Assembly (NCBI GenBank): GCA_963662155.1
Contig: OY759263.1
Coordinates: forward strand, 15,999,194-16,063,193
Origin: Lamellibrachia columna
Lineage: Eukaryota; Annelida; Polychaeta; Sabellida; Siboglinidae
Direction of reading: 5' to 3'
DNA: 64,000 nucleotides
The stretch's first letter is position 1; every line of letters starts with the position of its first letter. Below are positions 1 through 14,300 of this stretch, piece after piece. Made by a program: the position numbers and the translations under genes. Below the pieces are notes generated by a model that did not search any database, was not told the origin of the DNA, and saw only the letters and a list, made by a program, of their open reading frames with translations.

Positions 1-933
1 TTGTTCACACAAGATGCTTTCGAACAGTGTTACACCAATTTTATATTGAAGTAAATCAAGTATTTTTTTATAAATGAATTAATCAGTAGTTTCTCTCCTC
101 TCCCCAGTGGCATCTTAAATGTAAAGTTGAACATTAATGATTGTACCATACTGGTATTTGCAAATATGACAAACACGCTATATTGTTAGACTTCAAAATG
201 CTAATTGAACATGTATTTCAATACTTAATTATATTTAATATTAATTTTTTATTATTATCTTTACATGTTTTATATAAGTTTTACACCATGTTTTTACTTA
301 CTTATTATCATATATCTTTAATAATTATCTTCTATTTAACTTATTATATTTTAATCTAATATATTCTCATCTATATGAATTAATTTATCATCATTTACAT
401 AATTTATCAATGTTGTGCATATAAATGTATTTTAAGCACCTCCAAATGGATTTATCTAGATTTACGGTGCTATACAAATGTTCTTCTTATCTTATCTTAT
501 CTTATTTCATTGCTGTATCAAGAATTACTTTTGACTATTAAAGCTGCTTTTGACTTTAAATTTTTTTAAATAATACGCACACATGGTTTAATACGAGTGC
601 ATACTGTTCTTCGAAAGAATTGACTTTAGTCATTAGATTGGGTAACTTGCGAAGGTGGGAATAGCTTTATGTTAAAATACCAGTATATATAGGCAGAGCT
701 GATTTTGCCATTTTTCGTCAAATTTCAAACTGGCCCTGTCAAAAATAATTTAATAGTTTGTCTGATGATTTCATCAAAACTAAATAACAGATTTGTACAA
801 ACAAGCAGTAGCATATCATGGTGGATATAAGATAGGTTTGGTATTTTTTAAAAGATCTTTTGTGAAAAGAAGTTTTGTAGAACTTTATAGTTTACAAAGC
901 TTTTGTGTGATTTCCATTGTGCTGTATTTGCAG
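1..933. other. Upstream/intron sequence before first recognised annexin exon
   Basis: No coding exon is recognisable here. The stretch is AT-rich. Around 436-520 a segment reading 'cggtgctatacaaatg' followed by several CTTAT repeats looks like the 3' tail of an L2/CR1-type retroposon. The annexin gene probably begins left of the window, because the first exon seen (934) is preceded by a good 3' splice site (pyrimidine-rich tract, then tttgcag). Confidence 0.5.
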
Positions 934-1170
934 ATTCTGCACGCTGATTTTGACGAAGAAGACACAGCTTATCTGCTGACAGTGTCAATAGCTAAGTCAG
1001 GAGTGACTCAACTAGTGAAGACGATGAAGAAGGCATCCATAGCTAAGGCTGTCGCCAGCAAACAGCAAGAGAAACCGAAACCAAAACCTCAGAGAGAGCC
1101 ACCAAAAGAGAAACCCAAACCCAAACAGGAGCCGAAGGAAGAGGCGTACTTTGAGACAGAAGAATATGAG
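934..1170 (+). CDS. ANXA6-like: Annexin exon: N-terminal Lys/Pro/Glu-rich region (first exon seen)
   Basis: Phase-0 exon of 237 nt bounded by tttgcag and gtatgt. It encodes 79 residues. The first ~30 are mildly hydrophobic and acidic (starting [10 protein letters not shown]). Next come [10 protein letters not shown] and about 30 residues dominated by K-P-K-P and E, ending [10 protein letters not shown]. There is no annexin repeat here. It joins in frame to the next exon ([11 protein letters not shown]). Annexin N-terminal regions are variable and usually carry partner-binding or regulatory sites. Either translation starts upstream, or the Met at 1024 is the start; the sequence does not decide. 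Confidence 0.8.
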
Positions 1171-2070
1171 GTATGTATTGAAGGTGTTGTGTGTTTCTTT
1201 GCTAAGAGTAATTATCTAATTCCTGAAATTACTTTTAGACACTGTATTTTTGTTTTGGAAATTGGAAACCACCTTTGAGCTCTTATTTCAGAGGATTTTG
1301 GCATAATAGAAATCTGTATTGTATTATATTGAGAATGGTGGCTCAGCAGTTAGAACACCAGAGTGTCAGTTGAGATGACAGGAGTTTGAATCTACCAGCT
1401 GCCATTTTGAAACTTGGGCAGTTTCGTTCACACCACTGCCTGTGTCTTTCGGAAGTAAGGTATCCGCAGATTCTTAGTGAAATCACTAAACAAGTTCTCA
1501 TTTCTTAGGTAAATATTTATTTGCAATACATTGTTAATGCGTTTTGTCTTGGTGAAATATAATGCAAGATTATTAATGTGATTTTAATTTATTCTTTTTA
1601 ATTGGAAATGGTAAGTGATTTGACATGTCACCCTGGAATTATTTATAATACACAATAGTGCCTACATTACCATAATATGATCAAAGCTATTATTTTTCTT
1701 TATCACCAAGCACCATAGTTAATTTAGTAAAATGCAATAGATATATTTGCAGCACCTTATATTTTGACTGAAATATGTGCTTTCAAGTAGATAATAGACT
1801 CCTTTTTGGGGTGCATGATATATGTTGATACACCTGATACATGACGATACACCTGATACATGTTAACACACCTGATACATGTTAACACACCTGAGACACG
1901 ATGATACACCTGATACACATTGATACACCTGATACATGTTAATACAACTCATCCTTTTTAAACAGACGTGCCACTAAGACAGTTATTCTTGAATACTATG
2001 TATAATTAAATATTTGAATTACGATTTTTTCATCAACCCCAGTTATAGTTGTGGTTGAAGAAATTCGTAA

Positions 2071-2152
<82 letters not shown>

Positions 2153-2245
2153 CATATACATATACATATATACACATATATATACATATACATATATATA
2201 TATACATATATATATATGTACACATATATGTACACATATAAATAA

Positions 2246-2282
<37 letters not shown>

Positions 2283-5200
2283 AACTTGATGAACATTTTC
2301 ACGAATAATTCAATATTGAATCTGTATAAGTTGACTCTAAACCCAATCTTCTGCACTGTTTCTGAATGTTTAGTCTTACTGTTAATCTGTGTTGTATTTA
2401 AACTAAAAATGATGCTTCTGCGAAATGACTGAATAAAAATGATCAAAAACCAGTGAATCTGCTTTCTGTATCATTTCATAATAAATTCATAATAACTATG
2501 CTTTAATTTCATCCTTTTTGTTCTTTGCCACTGGTGGTTAAGCCAGTCAGAAATATGTTCTAGAAAATATTTATGATTATTTATTTAATGCAACATTAAA
2601 TGCAGTGTGATATTTTCAGGATATTAACCAATGTCTCTGTCTACAGCAAGAAGGAACATTGAAGCCGTGGCCAGCATTTGACGCCGAGCGGGACTGTGAG
2701 AAACTAAGAAGTGCTATGAAAGGAATGGGTCAGTGGGAAATATTTACATCAAAAAGTTCTATGAAATTTTATAATTTTTTTTTATAAAAACGGGCCTAGA
2801 TGTATGTTGTTCTTGTAAAATCACTAGATTTGGCAGAAGGGGAGGGGGGGAGAGGAGAGTTAGTTAAAATGAAACCAATTATGATTGTAGTGAATGTCCT
2901 TACTGAGCCAATGTTCAGTTTTATTTGTATGCGGCATGGTCAAGGTGACCAATACTCTGACCGCAGTACATGCTCTGGTCTATACTGTGACTATACAACA
3001 GTGGCATATCTAGGATTACAGGTTACATATATATGAAAAAAAATAAAAGGGGGCCATGGCCCAATCCCCCTCAGTACACAATTATATACACAGGCAACAA
3101 ATAATATGAATGTGTATAGGTGACAGATATTATATGTTATCAACCTGTGCTGCAGGGACGGATGAGAAGGCCTTGGTTGACGTCCTTGGCTACCGATCCA
3201 GCAGTCAGAGACAGGAAATTGTTGTCATGTTTAAGACCATGTTTGGCAAGGTAAGGGGGTCATTATTTCATCATCATTAGGGGTTTATGCTGTCACTCAT
3301 ACAATATCACTGGTTGTAGTATTCTCTAAATACCGCAGGTTTTCATGTATACATGCTAATTGTTTCGTGTTGAATTTTATAGTGATTCGTGCCAATTTGT
3401 ATATACTATTCCAGGTTCACTTTTATCATTAACCTTACTGTGTATAATATTCTGTCTTCCAGGCATACTCCAACTTCATGTATGAATTTTACAGTAAATT
3501 GTTCTATTTAATTTTAATATCACAATATCAACATATTCTTATTTTGTACAACTGAAACTAGTTATATATACAGTTAAGCTTGCCCAAGCGACCACCTGAA
3601 TTTAGAGACCGCAGTCAACTGCTTTTGCAAGAGTTTCACATGTTAAATGACCTGCATTAAGCAGCCACCTGTAATAAGAGACCACTTTTTGACCATCCCT
3701 TGAGTGGTCGCTTAAGGCAGGTTTGGCTGTATACTAATTTTTTCAGGTGGTCCCGCTATAAGCCCTAAAGGATTTCCTAAATATCAACTGAGTTGATTTT
3801 TGGTCACAATCAGCAGCATATGGAACAGACAAACATGAGTAGTCAAGTTATTGTTTAACTTATTTCACTGCCTGCTTTATTTGCAATGATTTTGATTAAG
3901 AAGTGTTTTGCTTTTAGGACTTGAGCAGTGAGCTCGCCGGAGAGAACAGTGGTAACTTCAAGGATATCCTCAAAGCCTTGTGTCTCGCTCCTCCTGCGTA
4001 TGACGCCAGTGAAGTGAATCGGGCCATCAAGGTTTGTGATGCGATGCATCAGTCCTTTCTGTCAACAGCTGATGTAATAAAACAGTATTGTAAATCATAG
4101 TATTTTTGCTGGAGCAAAGTTTCGTGAAAAGTGCATTAGAAAACATTTCACTATGAAAATGTTTTGTGAGTTTAATGCATTTTTCCATTTAATATTTGCT
4201 GAAGGATAAAAATAAGTTGTGTAAAAGAGCCGTTCCACACACAAATGTGATGTTATTCAGTAACCAGAGTGGAGTGCACATTTCACACCCATTATAACAT
4301 GGATATTACCTATCAACATATTTGGAATGAAATAATTCATGCTCCCTTTCCAGGGGTGACTCTTTGTTTTTCTGCTGTGGGTGCCATGTCTGCGTTTTGG
4401 TGGTTTCTGATGTACTATGTGGCTTCTGAATAGTTAAATTTTAAAATGAACTTATCTTAGTACTGACAGTTTGAACTAAAACCTATTCACAGCGTGACTT
4501 TATTTGCCACATTTTATCAATGTAGTTGCTGTAGGCCAGACACATTGCCACACATACAGACAAATTGATTGCAGTTCTTATCCTAGCCTTCAGTTTCAGT
4601 AACAAATTAAAAGAAACTCAGATAAAAACATGTCTAAGTGGCATTACTGTTCACAGTGGTGACTTTTCTGTTACAAACAAAAACGACAGAAATCACAACA
4701 TGCAAGATTATCACATCCATTTATATTGGTGGTGTGCAGTAATGTAGTGATTAGGATGTCGGGCTCTCAATCGAGAGAACCCACGTTCGAACCTTCTTTT
4801 TGCAGTTTCGAAGCTTTGACAATTTCGTTCATACCGCATTGCCACAGTTCACTCACTGTATAAATGAGTACCTGGCAGAGATGGATATCTGAACGACTAG
4901 TCTTCGTGCAGTAATTGCAGGGTTGCTGAATACTTTTCCAGAGAAGTCGAAACGGTGTTGGAATGAACAGGTCTGTCAGGGGTGAAGTGTAAAGAGCTTT
5001 GAACAGTCCCAAGGAATGGATACAGTGCTACATAAGAACATACCTTTACCTTTTACCTTTAATATCAGCTGACGAAAGATGGGTTTAATTAATGAGTAGA
5101 AACAGTTAATTATAAATTCACTATTGAAGACATACAATCACGATTAAGTGTGTCAGAAGTTGTTATTCTTATTTCAGGGCCTGGGAACAGATGAAGACGC

Positions 5201-6775
5201 CTTGATAGAAATCCTCTGCACTCGGACTAACGCACAAATCAGGGCCATGAAGGCAGCATATAAAAAATGTAAGCTTGCATTCTTTTTCACTCTGCCAGCT
5301 GTATCTTTTATTTTCCTGGTGCGTGCGTAGTTAAGGTGTGTTTCGGACTCATGGAATGATGATGCTAGAAAGAGTTTGTTCTATAGATGGAAGAGCTAAA
5401 ACATGGCCGCCAGTCATCACACAGTTATCGTTCCGTGTCATTCCGTGAGCCCATGACATACATTAATCATAATTAATGTAATTAATGTAATTGTTTCCAA
5501 AGTTGAAAAGTTGCATTATGGCATTATCTATTTACAGATGCCAATAACATCATTATATCGAGCACCCACTCCACGCTATTCGCCATTAAATCTCGTATGC
5601 ATGGACATTTTTGTGTTCGTTTCATTCCACTCTAGCTTTGTCCACTCCTTTATCTTCTTTGCAGTCTTCCTCTTCTTAATTTGTTCTTCCATCATGCCTT
5701 CGAAGATGGCTTTGACTGGAAGTCTACTTCTTTTCACATGTCCAAACCACTTCAGTTTGCATTTAGCCATAATTGGTGTTTTGACCATTGATTCAACACA
5801 GTTCTTTGATGGATACTTTATCACGGTCTGTAGTTTGTCATACATCTCATAATATAATTTTGAAAAGCCTCCATTGTCTTCTGGAAAGGCTGAATTAATA
5901 TTTTTAATATTCATTGTTTTGCTTATTTTTATTTATTATTATTTTATCCATAAAAAGTATAAATATCACATTTGTGTATTTTGCAGTGTATGGAAAGGAG
6001 ATGGAGAAGGACGTCAAAGGTGACACTTCGGGATTCTTCAAGCGTCTCCTGGTGGCACAAATCAATGCTGGCCGGGACGAGGACCCAGAATTTGACAGGA
6101 CTGCAGCCAAACGAGATGCTAAAGCAATTTTTGAAGCCGGAGAAAAGAAATGGGGAACAGATGAATCTGTGTGAGTTGTGTCTGTTGTTCAGTGAGAACT
6201 CTACAGTTTGCCAGTGTTCCATGTTCCCTGGAGTAATTGTGTAAAGTACTTCAACATTGATTCATGTTAAAGGCACAAAGTTTTTATCATAAAATCATAT
6301 ATAACATAAACTACCTATAAACTACTATTCTAACATTTTGATTGCCCAAATGTGTTTTAATGAACTTCAATTTGTTAATATAATATGACCATCGTCTATT
6401 TAAGGATGTCGACCTTGCTCTTCAGCATGCAATGGAACCTGATATTGTTGAAATATTCATATTAAGTGGTCAAATTAAACTTTATTTATATCAATTGTAT
6501 CAACTTTCTTCAACTCGTTTGCATGTTTTGATATTACAGATGCATGTAAATCTTCAAAAAAAAATGTATTACATGGTTGATTGCTACTGGTAACGCTGTC
6601 CTATAAAACCTGATATCACACTGTTATAAACAGATGCATGCACACTGAACAATGAATTCAAATGGTGTGTCCCATATAATGTATAAATAACTGTTTTATT
6701 GCATTAAGTGTGTTGAAATCTTTGTTATGAACCCATGTAATAAATACCTTATCAAACGATAATTGATTTATGCAC

Positions 6776-6809
<34 letters not shown>

Positions 6810-8329
6810 ATTGAGCAAGCTTGCGAGCCCAATACAACATTCTGAAGCAACTTGTGCATGAAGCCCAGTATAATTCAATAAGTGTATATTATAATTTATA
6901 TCGCCTATGTATTCTTTCATCTGTGCATTTTAGGATTATGTGTGCTTATAAAACATGCAGGGACAGCACTTATTTGATTTGCGGCACTATAAATTGCATT
7001 ACTACTACATGACAATCTCTCCACTGTTTTCCCCACAGGTTCAATGCCATCCTTTGTCAGCGGAGCTTCCCTCACCTCAGAGCTGTGTTTGAGGAGTATA
7101 AGTCATTCTCCAAGAAGGACATCGAAGACGTCATCAAGAGCGAGTTCTCAGGAGACATCAAGAACGGCCTCCTCACTGTCGGTGGGCACATGTCTCAAAC
7201 TTTAGCTTCGCATCTTAGTTTATAGACCAGTCAGTCGTGGTGGTGGCGGCAGGGGTGGCGGTGGTGGCCGTGCAACATTAGTTGTAGTAATGGAGGTAGT
7301 AAAAGCTTTATTCAATATGGTAATGCTGTGTTTTTAAATGGCCATCACGTAAAATCTCACATGCATAGTTATATATCATAAAATAAAATATACAATTCAA
7401 AACCAGTAAATTACAATAAATAAAATTAAAACATTTAATTATAATTCTATGACAATTCTAATTTACAATACAAATTTGAAAACACCGACATTAAAATTAA
7501 ATAATTAATTAAAGATTAAAAATATATGTTAAACAGGTATATTATGAAAGATGATTTAAGAACACGTTTACACCAGCAATTCTCTGTGCCAGAGCCATTA
7601 GTCAGTTCACAAAATGATTCCTACAGTTGTATCTAACCAATTCACGTACATTACAGTGCGCTGCATCCGCTACAAGCCGAACTACTTCGCCCGCAAGATG
7701 CAGAAGGCCATGAAAGGTCTTGGCACAGATGATCAGGCAGTTGTGCGAATTGCTGTGTCTCGCTGCGAGAGTGACATGGTCCAGATCAAGGCCTCCTTCC
7801 AGGAACAGTTTAAGACAAGTCTCGCCGATTGGATCAAGGTTGGTGGCTTCTTTTACAGTTAAATTAAACCAATAAATTAGAATGTATGTGCCAGGTAAAT
7901 ATTTAAAGTTTTATGTTGAATGACAGCGTAATGGATCTGCAATGATGCATGCATGAGGTTAGGCTATGACAGAGTATACATGACATGACTTCATGAATTC
8001 ATCTGGTAGCGAAGTGAGGCATTGTGGGCAGTGGTATGAATTGTCGTGATAGCTTGGAAAGTAGTCCTACAGTGTAGTAGTTAACCCACTGAAACAATCA
8101 GCTGGCAATGGTTTTGTGGGATAGTTGTGTGGTTAGCGTTGAATATAGCTTTGAGCCTGAATGTTAAGCCAGTCTCTAGTGGAAAAGCCCCCCCATCCAG
8201 TTACCATCCCACCAAAGGAGTCAAGAATACGTATTGTTTCTAAAGGCGAGACACACCAGGTTGAAAGGATTTGCTTACTTACTGTTTAGGGTGGGTTGTT
8301 ACCCCAGTGGATTAAGGGGAAGAAGAAGA

Positions 8330-8374
<45 letters not shown>

Positions 8375-11300
8375 GTGTGTATATATTGCAACTTATTTCT
8401 TTTTCAGTAGTTTCAGGAAAATTATTTTAATTAAAATGTTGTTAATTATATATTAAATTGTCATGTTTCTATATGCTCCCCTGCTGCAGGACGACACATC
8501 GGGAGACTACTGTGAGATGTTGTTGGCACTGATCGGGGAGAGAGAGATCCCTGCTCCATCAGCGGAGGAGTTGGAGGAGGCTCAGGAGGAACAGGAGATG
8601 GAGGAGGTGGAAGAGGAGAAGATAGAGGTGAGGGGGCTTCTCAAAACACTGGGAATTCATATAGGTGGGGGGCCTCTCAAAACAGTTGGATTTATTAGAG
8701 GTGACGGGGCATCTCAAAACATTGGGAACCATTAGAATGGAGGGGGTATCTCAAAACATTGAGGAATCACATAGAGGTGAGGGAGCAATTCAAAACATTA
8801 GGAACCATCAGAGGTGAATGGGCGTGTCAAAACATTGTGGAATCAGAGGTGAGGGAGCGATTCAAAACATTGGGAACCATTAGAGGTCATGGGGTCTCAA
8901 AACACTGAGGAATCAGCAGAGGTGAGAGGTGATCAGGGTTGAAAAAAATAATTTTTTTTAATCGGATTTTTTTATTTGAATCAGATTTTTATATATATAT
9001 TTTTTCCCAAAATCTGGTATATAGACATTTATATAGATGTTTATATTTATAAACTCTTTAAACATGTTCTATTCAAATTAATTTGGGTACTTGGGTATGA
9101 TTTTTGCTTATATAAAGTTATATAATTATAACATTGTTTGATTTACAATAGCAACAAAACTGTCGTTTTAAAATACATGTATAATAATATATTTTATTTG
9201 ATATAATGCCAGATCCAATTTTAAATTGTTCATGGCACTCATTGGGATGAATCCACCATTAGAAGATGTCCACAAGGCCTCACCCCCTGTAGTTGCATAA
9301 TATGTCTTGGAAAGGAAAGAATGCTGTGTGTCTGTGACTGTAGCCCTGATAATTGTTGTTTGCTGAGAGGGGTCTCTAAGGGTCTCTAACCAGACTGCAA
9401 ACTGGTACAGTATTAGTCTGTAGCCCAGACTGTCTCACTTGAGTCAACATACGGAATTGGTAACAACTAGCACAAGCTCTAAGTGGACTTTAACTTAGGG
9501 CTTCTGAGTTGAAAAGTTACTTCTTCTGGAAGACCAGTTTGTGTGGCTTCACTGCATTCAGAAAGGGAATAGCTCAAACGTACACAAAACTTTGTTGATC
9601 TCGATTCAAAACAATAGGAACCATTAGAGGTGATGGGGCATCTCAGAACATTGAGGAATCACATGGAGGTGAGGGAGTGATTCATTCGAACATTGGGAAC
9701 CGTTAGAGGTGAGGGGGGAATCATTAGAGGTGAAGGGGCATCTCAAAACATTGGGAACCATTACATGTGAGGAGGCGATTCAAAACATTGGGAATCAGTA
9801 GTGATGATGCTTCAATTCAAAACATTGGGAACCATTAGAGATGAGGGGCATCTCAAAACAATGGGAATCATTAGAGCTGAGCGGTCGATTCAAAACATTC
9901 GTGAATCATTGGTGTGTCAAAATATTAGTGGTTTGCTCTAATGTAGATGCCAACTCTTTTTCATGCAACTCTAAGGATATTTTTAAGTTTGACGTTCTAA
10001 TATACATAGAAGACATCCAATATGACATGCTCGTATGATGCCCAAACCCACCAAAAACACTACTAAGCACTCCCAGTGTGATGTTGATCAATGAAGTGGT
10101 GATATTTAAAACTAAGGCATAATTTTCAATCATGATGTGATTGTAGGAGGAAGGCACATTGAAGCCAGCTGATCCATTTGATCCCAAGAAGGACTGTGAG
10201 GTCCTGAAGAAGGCTATGAAAGGCTTTGGTGAGTGCTGCAAGACTTTGTCAGGCTTACGTTTGTCAAACCCGTATCTGACATGATAATTTATTTTATTGT
10301 TTGGACATTGTGTTTTTACTATTTATAGTTGTTTTAATAGGACTAATATATTATTATTATATATTATTCCTACATACATATGGCAGACCTTCCAACCTTT
10401 TATGATGGAAATGAGGAAGATCTTTCTCCTCCAGTAATAAAAGATTTTTTCTTAAAGAAAACCCCAGTTTTATATGGTGCAAAATGGCAAAATGGCAAAT
10501 TGAAGAGGGAAGAATTGCTGATGTCCGAAAATATAGACATGTCTTGAAGGATGATAAAACGGAAAATAGCGCCACATAGTGAGCTTGTTGGTAACCGCGA
10601 CTATTTATCATGCTGTTGTTTTCTACTCTTGAATGTTGTTGGTGGAGTGCAGCAAGGTAAATAAATAAGGCCAGCTGTCAGGCCAACCTGGGGCCCCAAG
10701 CACTACAGCTTCTGAGATGCTCTCAACTGAATCATGCTTTTTTGTGCAATACAGTTATATTATAGATTATATCTATAATGATAGGTACATATCATTGATT
10801 GGCAAATGTGACCATTTTAAAGGCTTATGTATCTACACAGCTACCATTACTATTACAGCAATTTATTCAACACTGTAAATTGGTTTATTCCATGGTTCTC
10901 CAGACCGCTGGGAACCAAAGTGTGTGGATAAACGAGGTTCCACTGTAATAGTAATCTAATCTCACATCTGCCAGAAAAATTCTTACAAGTGTGTGTTCTG
11001 CAGGTACTGATGAAGACGCCATCATTAACGTGTTGACGAAGCGATCTAATGGACAGAGACAGGAAGTCATTAACATGTACAAGACCATGTTTGGGAAGGT
11101 TGGTGAACACAATTTTTTTGGTGAACACAATTAATCAACTTGCTTATTTTGACTTATTAGAATCCTGTTTGTTCATAGTAACTTTTACGTAAAGTAAATT
11201 TTCACTGTTTAAAACATTTGTGCACAGTCCTCATTATATGCCTTGTGTGTTGTTTTCAGAATATCTCCCGAGTTGCATTATTATCTTGTTAGTTAAATAC

Positions 11301-14300
11301 ATTCAAGTGTATGTGTAACGGAGTAAAGTTCTACCAATCAAAACATTTGGTGAATTTTTTTTAAAAGTGCCAGATTTTTCGTTACATTTTGAAGCCCAGA
11401 TTGCAAAAAGAGGCCAGTAATGTCATTTTCAGGGGTAGGTGTTCCAGCTCAGCTTGTATGGTAGTATCCATCAGTAAGGTACATGTACTTGTATGGTAGT
11501 ATCTATCAGTAAGGTACATGTACTTTTATGGTAGTATCCATCAGTAAGGTACATGTACTTGTATGGTAGTATTTATCAGCAAGGTACATGTACTTGTATG
11601 GTAATATCCATCAGTAAGGTACATGTACTTGTATGGTAGTATCCATCAGTAAGGTACATGTACTTGTATGGTAGTATCCATCAGTAAGGTACATGTACTT
11701 GTATGGTAGTATCAATCAGTAAGGTACATGTACTTGTATGGTAGTATCTATCAGTAAGGTACATGTACTTGTATGGTAGTATCCATCAGTAAGGTACATG
11801 TACTTGTATGGTAGTATCCATCAGTAAGGTACATGTACTTGTATGGTAGTATCCATCAGTAAGGTACATGTATGGTAGTATCCATCAGTAAGGTACATGT
11901 ACTTGTATGGTAGTATCCATCAGTAAGGTACATGTACTTGTATGGTAGTATCAATCAGTAAGGTACATGTACTTGTATGGTAGTATCCATCAGTAAGGTA
12001 CATGTACTTGTATGGTAGTATCCATCAGTAAGGTACATGTACTTGTATGGTAGTATCCATCAGTAAGGTACATGTACTTGTATGGTAGTATCCATCAGTA
12101 AGGTACATGTACTTGTATGGTAGTATCAATCAGTAAGGTACATGTACTTGTATGGTAGTATCCATCAGTAAGGTACATGTACTTGTATGGTAGTATCCAT
12201 CAGTAAGGTACATGTACTTGTATGGTAGTATCCATCAGTAAGGTACATGTACTTGTATGGTAGTGTCCATCAGTAAGGTACATGTACTTGTATGGTAGTG
12301 TCCATCATTAAGGTACATGTACTTGTATGGTAGTATCCAGCAGTAAGGTACATGTACTTGTATGGTAGTATCCAGCAGTAAGGTACATGTACTTGTATGG
12401 TAGTATCCGGCAGTAAGGTACATGTACTTGTATGGTAGTATCCATCAATAAGGTACATGTACTTGTATGGTAGTATCCATCAGTAAGGTACATGTACTTG
12501 TATGGTAGTATCAATCAGTAAGGTACATGTACTTGTATGGTAGTATCCAGCAGTAAGGTACATGTATTTGTATGGTAGTATCCAGCAGTAAGGTACATGT
12601 ACTTGTATGGTAGTATCCATCAATAAGGTACATGTACTTGTATGGTAGTATCCATCAGTAAGGTACATGTACTTGTATGGTAGTATCAATCAGTAAGGTA
12701 CATGTACTTGTATGGTAGTATCCAGCAGTAAGGTACATGTACTTGTATGGTAGTATCCAGCAGTAAGGTACATGTACTTGTATGGTAGTATCCATCAGTA
12801 AGGTACATGTACTTGTATGGTAGTATCCAGCAGTAAGGTACATGTACTTGTATGGTAGTATCCATCAGTAAGGTACATGTACTTGTATGGTAGTATCCAT
12901 CAGTAAGGTACATGTACTTGTATGGTAGTATCCATCAGTAAGATACATGTACTTGTATGGTAGTATCCAGCAGTATTGTACTTGTTTTGACAGGATTTGA
13001 AGAAAGAGTTGAAGGGAGAGATCAGTGGAAGTTTCCGGAATGCAATTCTTGGGCTGTGTCAGACTTCAGCAGAGTTTGACGCCAATGAGCTGCGGAAAGC
13101 AATGAAGGTACAGGGAGTTAAAGTCACTGTCCATCTTACTCAGGAGATTTGTCTTGATGTATTTTGTGAATTTGAATTTTTTAAGCTGTTCATAATGCTA
13201 TTCTTTAAAAATTCATTAAGAAAGTTGGTGTCAAATGTTGCATGTAGAAATATAGCCAAAATGTATAGTTAATCCATCGTACACAATATGAAGCATTTAT
13301 CCGCAAATGGTGTTCTCTCCAGTTTGTGCATTTTGAGAAAAACAATATTTTCTATTGCACATAGTAAACGTGGTCTATAGCACCGGTGTTCAAAATTACA
13401 CATAATTGGTTTCACGGGGAAAACCAGGAATTAAGCAGCTCTCATTTAAAGTCGTACATAAACATCATTTTTCCAGAAGTTTATCTTCCCATCCCAGTTC
13501 ATAAATGTGCTGATTTTGAGTGCACGCAGACAGTTTTGCTTTACGATGGCTGAATATGAATGGTATGTGACAGTTACACCATCAAGGACGAAGACATGTT
13601 CACTTATTGCCACAGGTCGACGTTTCATGTAGCAGGGACTGAGGGAGCCTGAGTTTAAATGACTTCAGTTTCATGCAGTGCTGTATATCGATATTTGAGA
13701 TTATCCCAAAGCAGTTGGTGATATTTGTGTTAAACCTTTTCGTTTGTCATGTAATTATTGGTTTTACTCATCAGGGTCTTGGAACAGATGAAGCTTGTCT
13801 CATTGAAATCATCTGTACTCGGTCATCAAGCGAGATGAAAGAGATAGTCAAGATGTATCAGCAGCGTAAGTGGACCATAGCCAGACTTGGGGTCAGTTAC
13901 ATAATATCAATTCTAATTCCAATTATAAATAGCAATTTCAATTACACCTCACAAATATTAATTCCAAATCCAAAATACCAATTCCAATTCTAATTATTAA
14001 TTCCATATCGAAATAAAGCTTTGTTAATACAGCAACATCTATTTTAGAGCAGTTTTATTTAGTTTCTGCATATTAACGGAAAACAAATATGATATACATA
14101 ACATATTATATTTTATTGATTATCTGTAGCGAATAATTTTTGTTAAAAAGTTACATGATGTAACTGAAAAAGTAATTAAAAATACCAGTTATATTTTCAC
14201 CAATTCCAATTCAAATTACTTTTAAAAACAAAATACCAGTTACAATTTGGGAATTGGCATTTCAATCACAATGTCATTGACCCCAAGTCTGATGGCAACA

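Noticed and set aside
793..933. Extension of the first annexin exon upstream to 793
   Set aside because: The frame is open but begins at TTG, reads low-complexity hydrophobic sequence, and is separated from 934 by a good polypyrimidine tract and AG acceptor.
1996..2446. Several Tyr/Ile/Val-rich open frames on both strands
   Set aside because: Translations of the (TA)n microsatellite; not genes. The same applies to the TA and GCGT tracts near 22.1, 46.7, 49.1, 55.9-56.2 and 61.3 kb.
4728..5065. tRNA-like A and B boxes suggesting a tRNA gene
   Set aside because: No complete cloverleaf or anticodon arm; the same head plus LINE-like tail recurs at several places, so it is a SINE.
12235..12913. 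Overlapping minus-strand open frames with a [14 protein letters not shown] repeat
   Set aside because: By-product of the 35-bp minisatellite, which lacks stops in minus-strand frames; lies in an annexin intron.
11440..12976. Regular repeats resembling a CRISPR array
   Set aside because: Units are contiguous with no spacers, and the sequence is an animal intron; a minisatellite.
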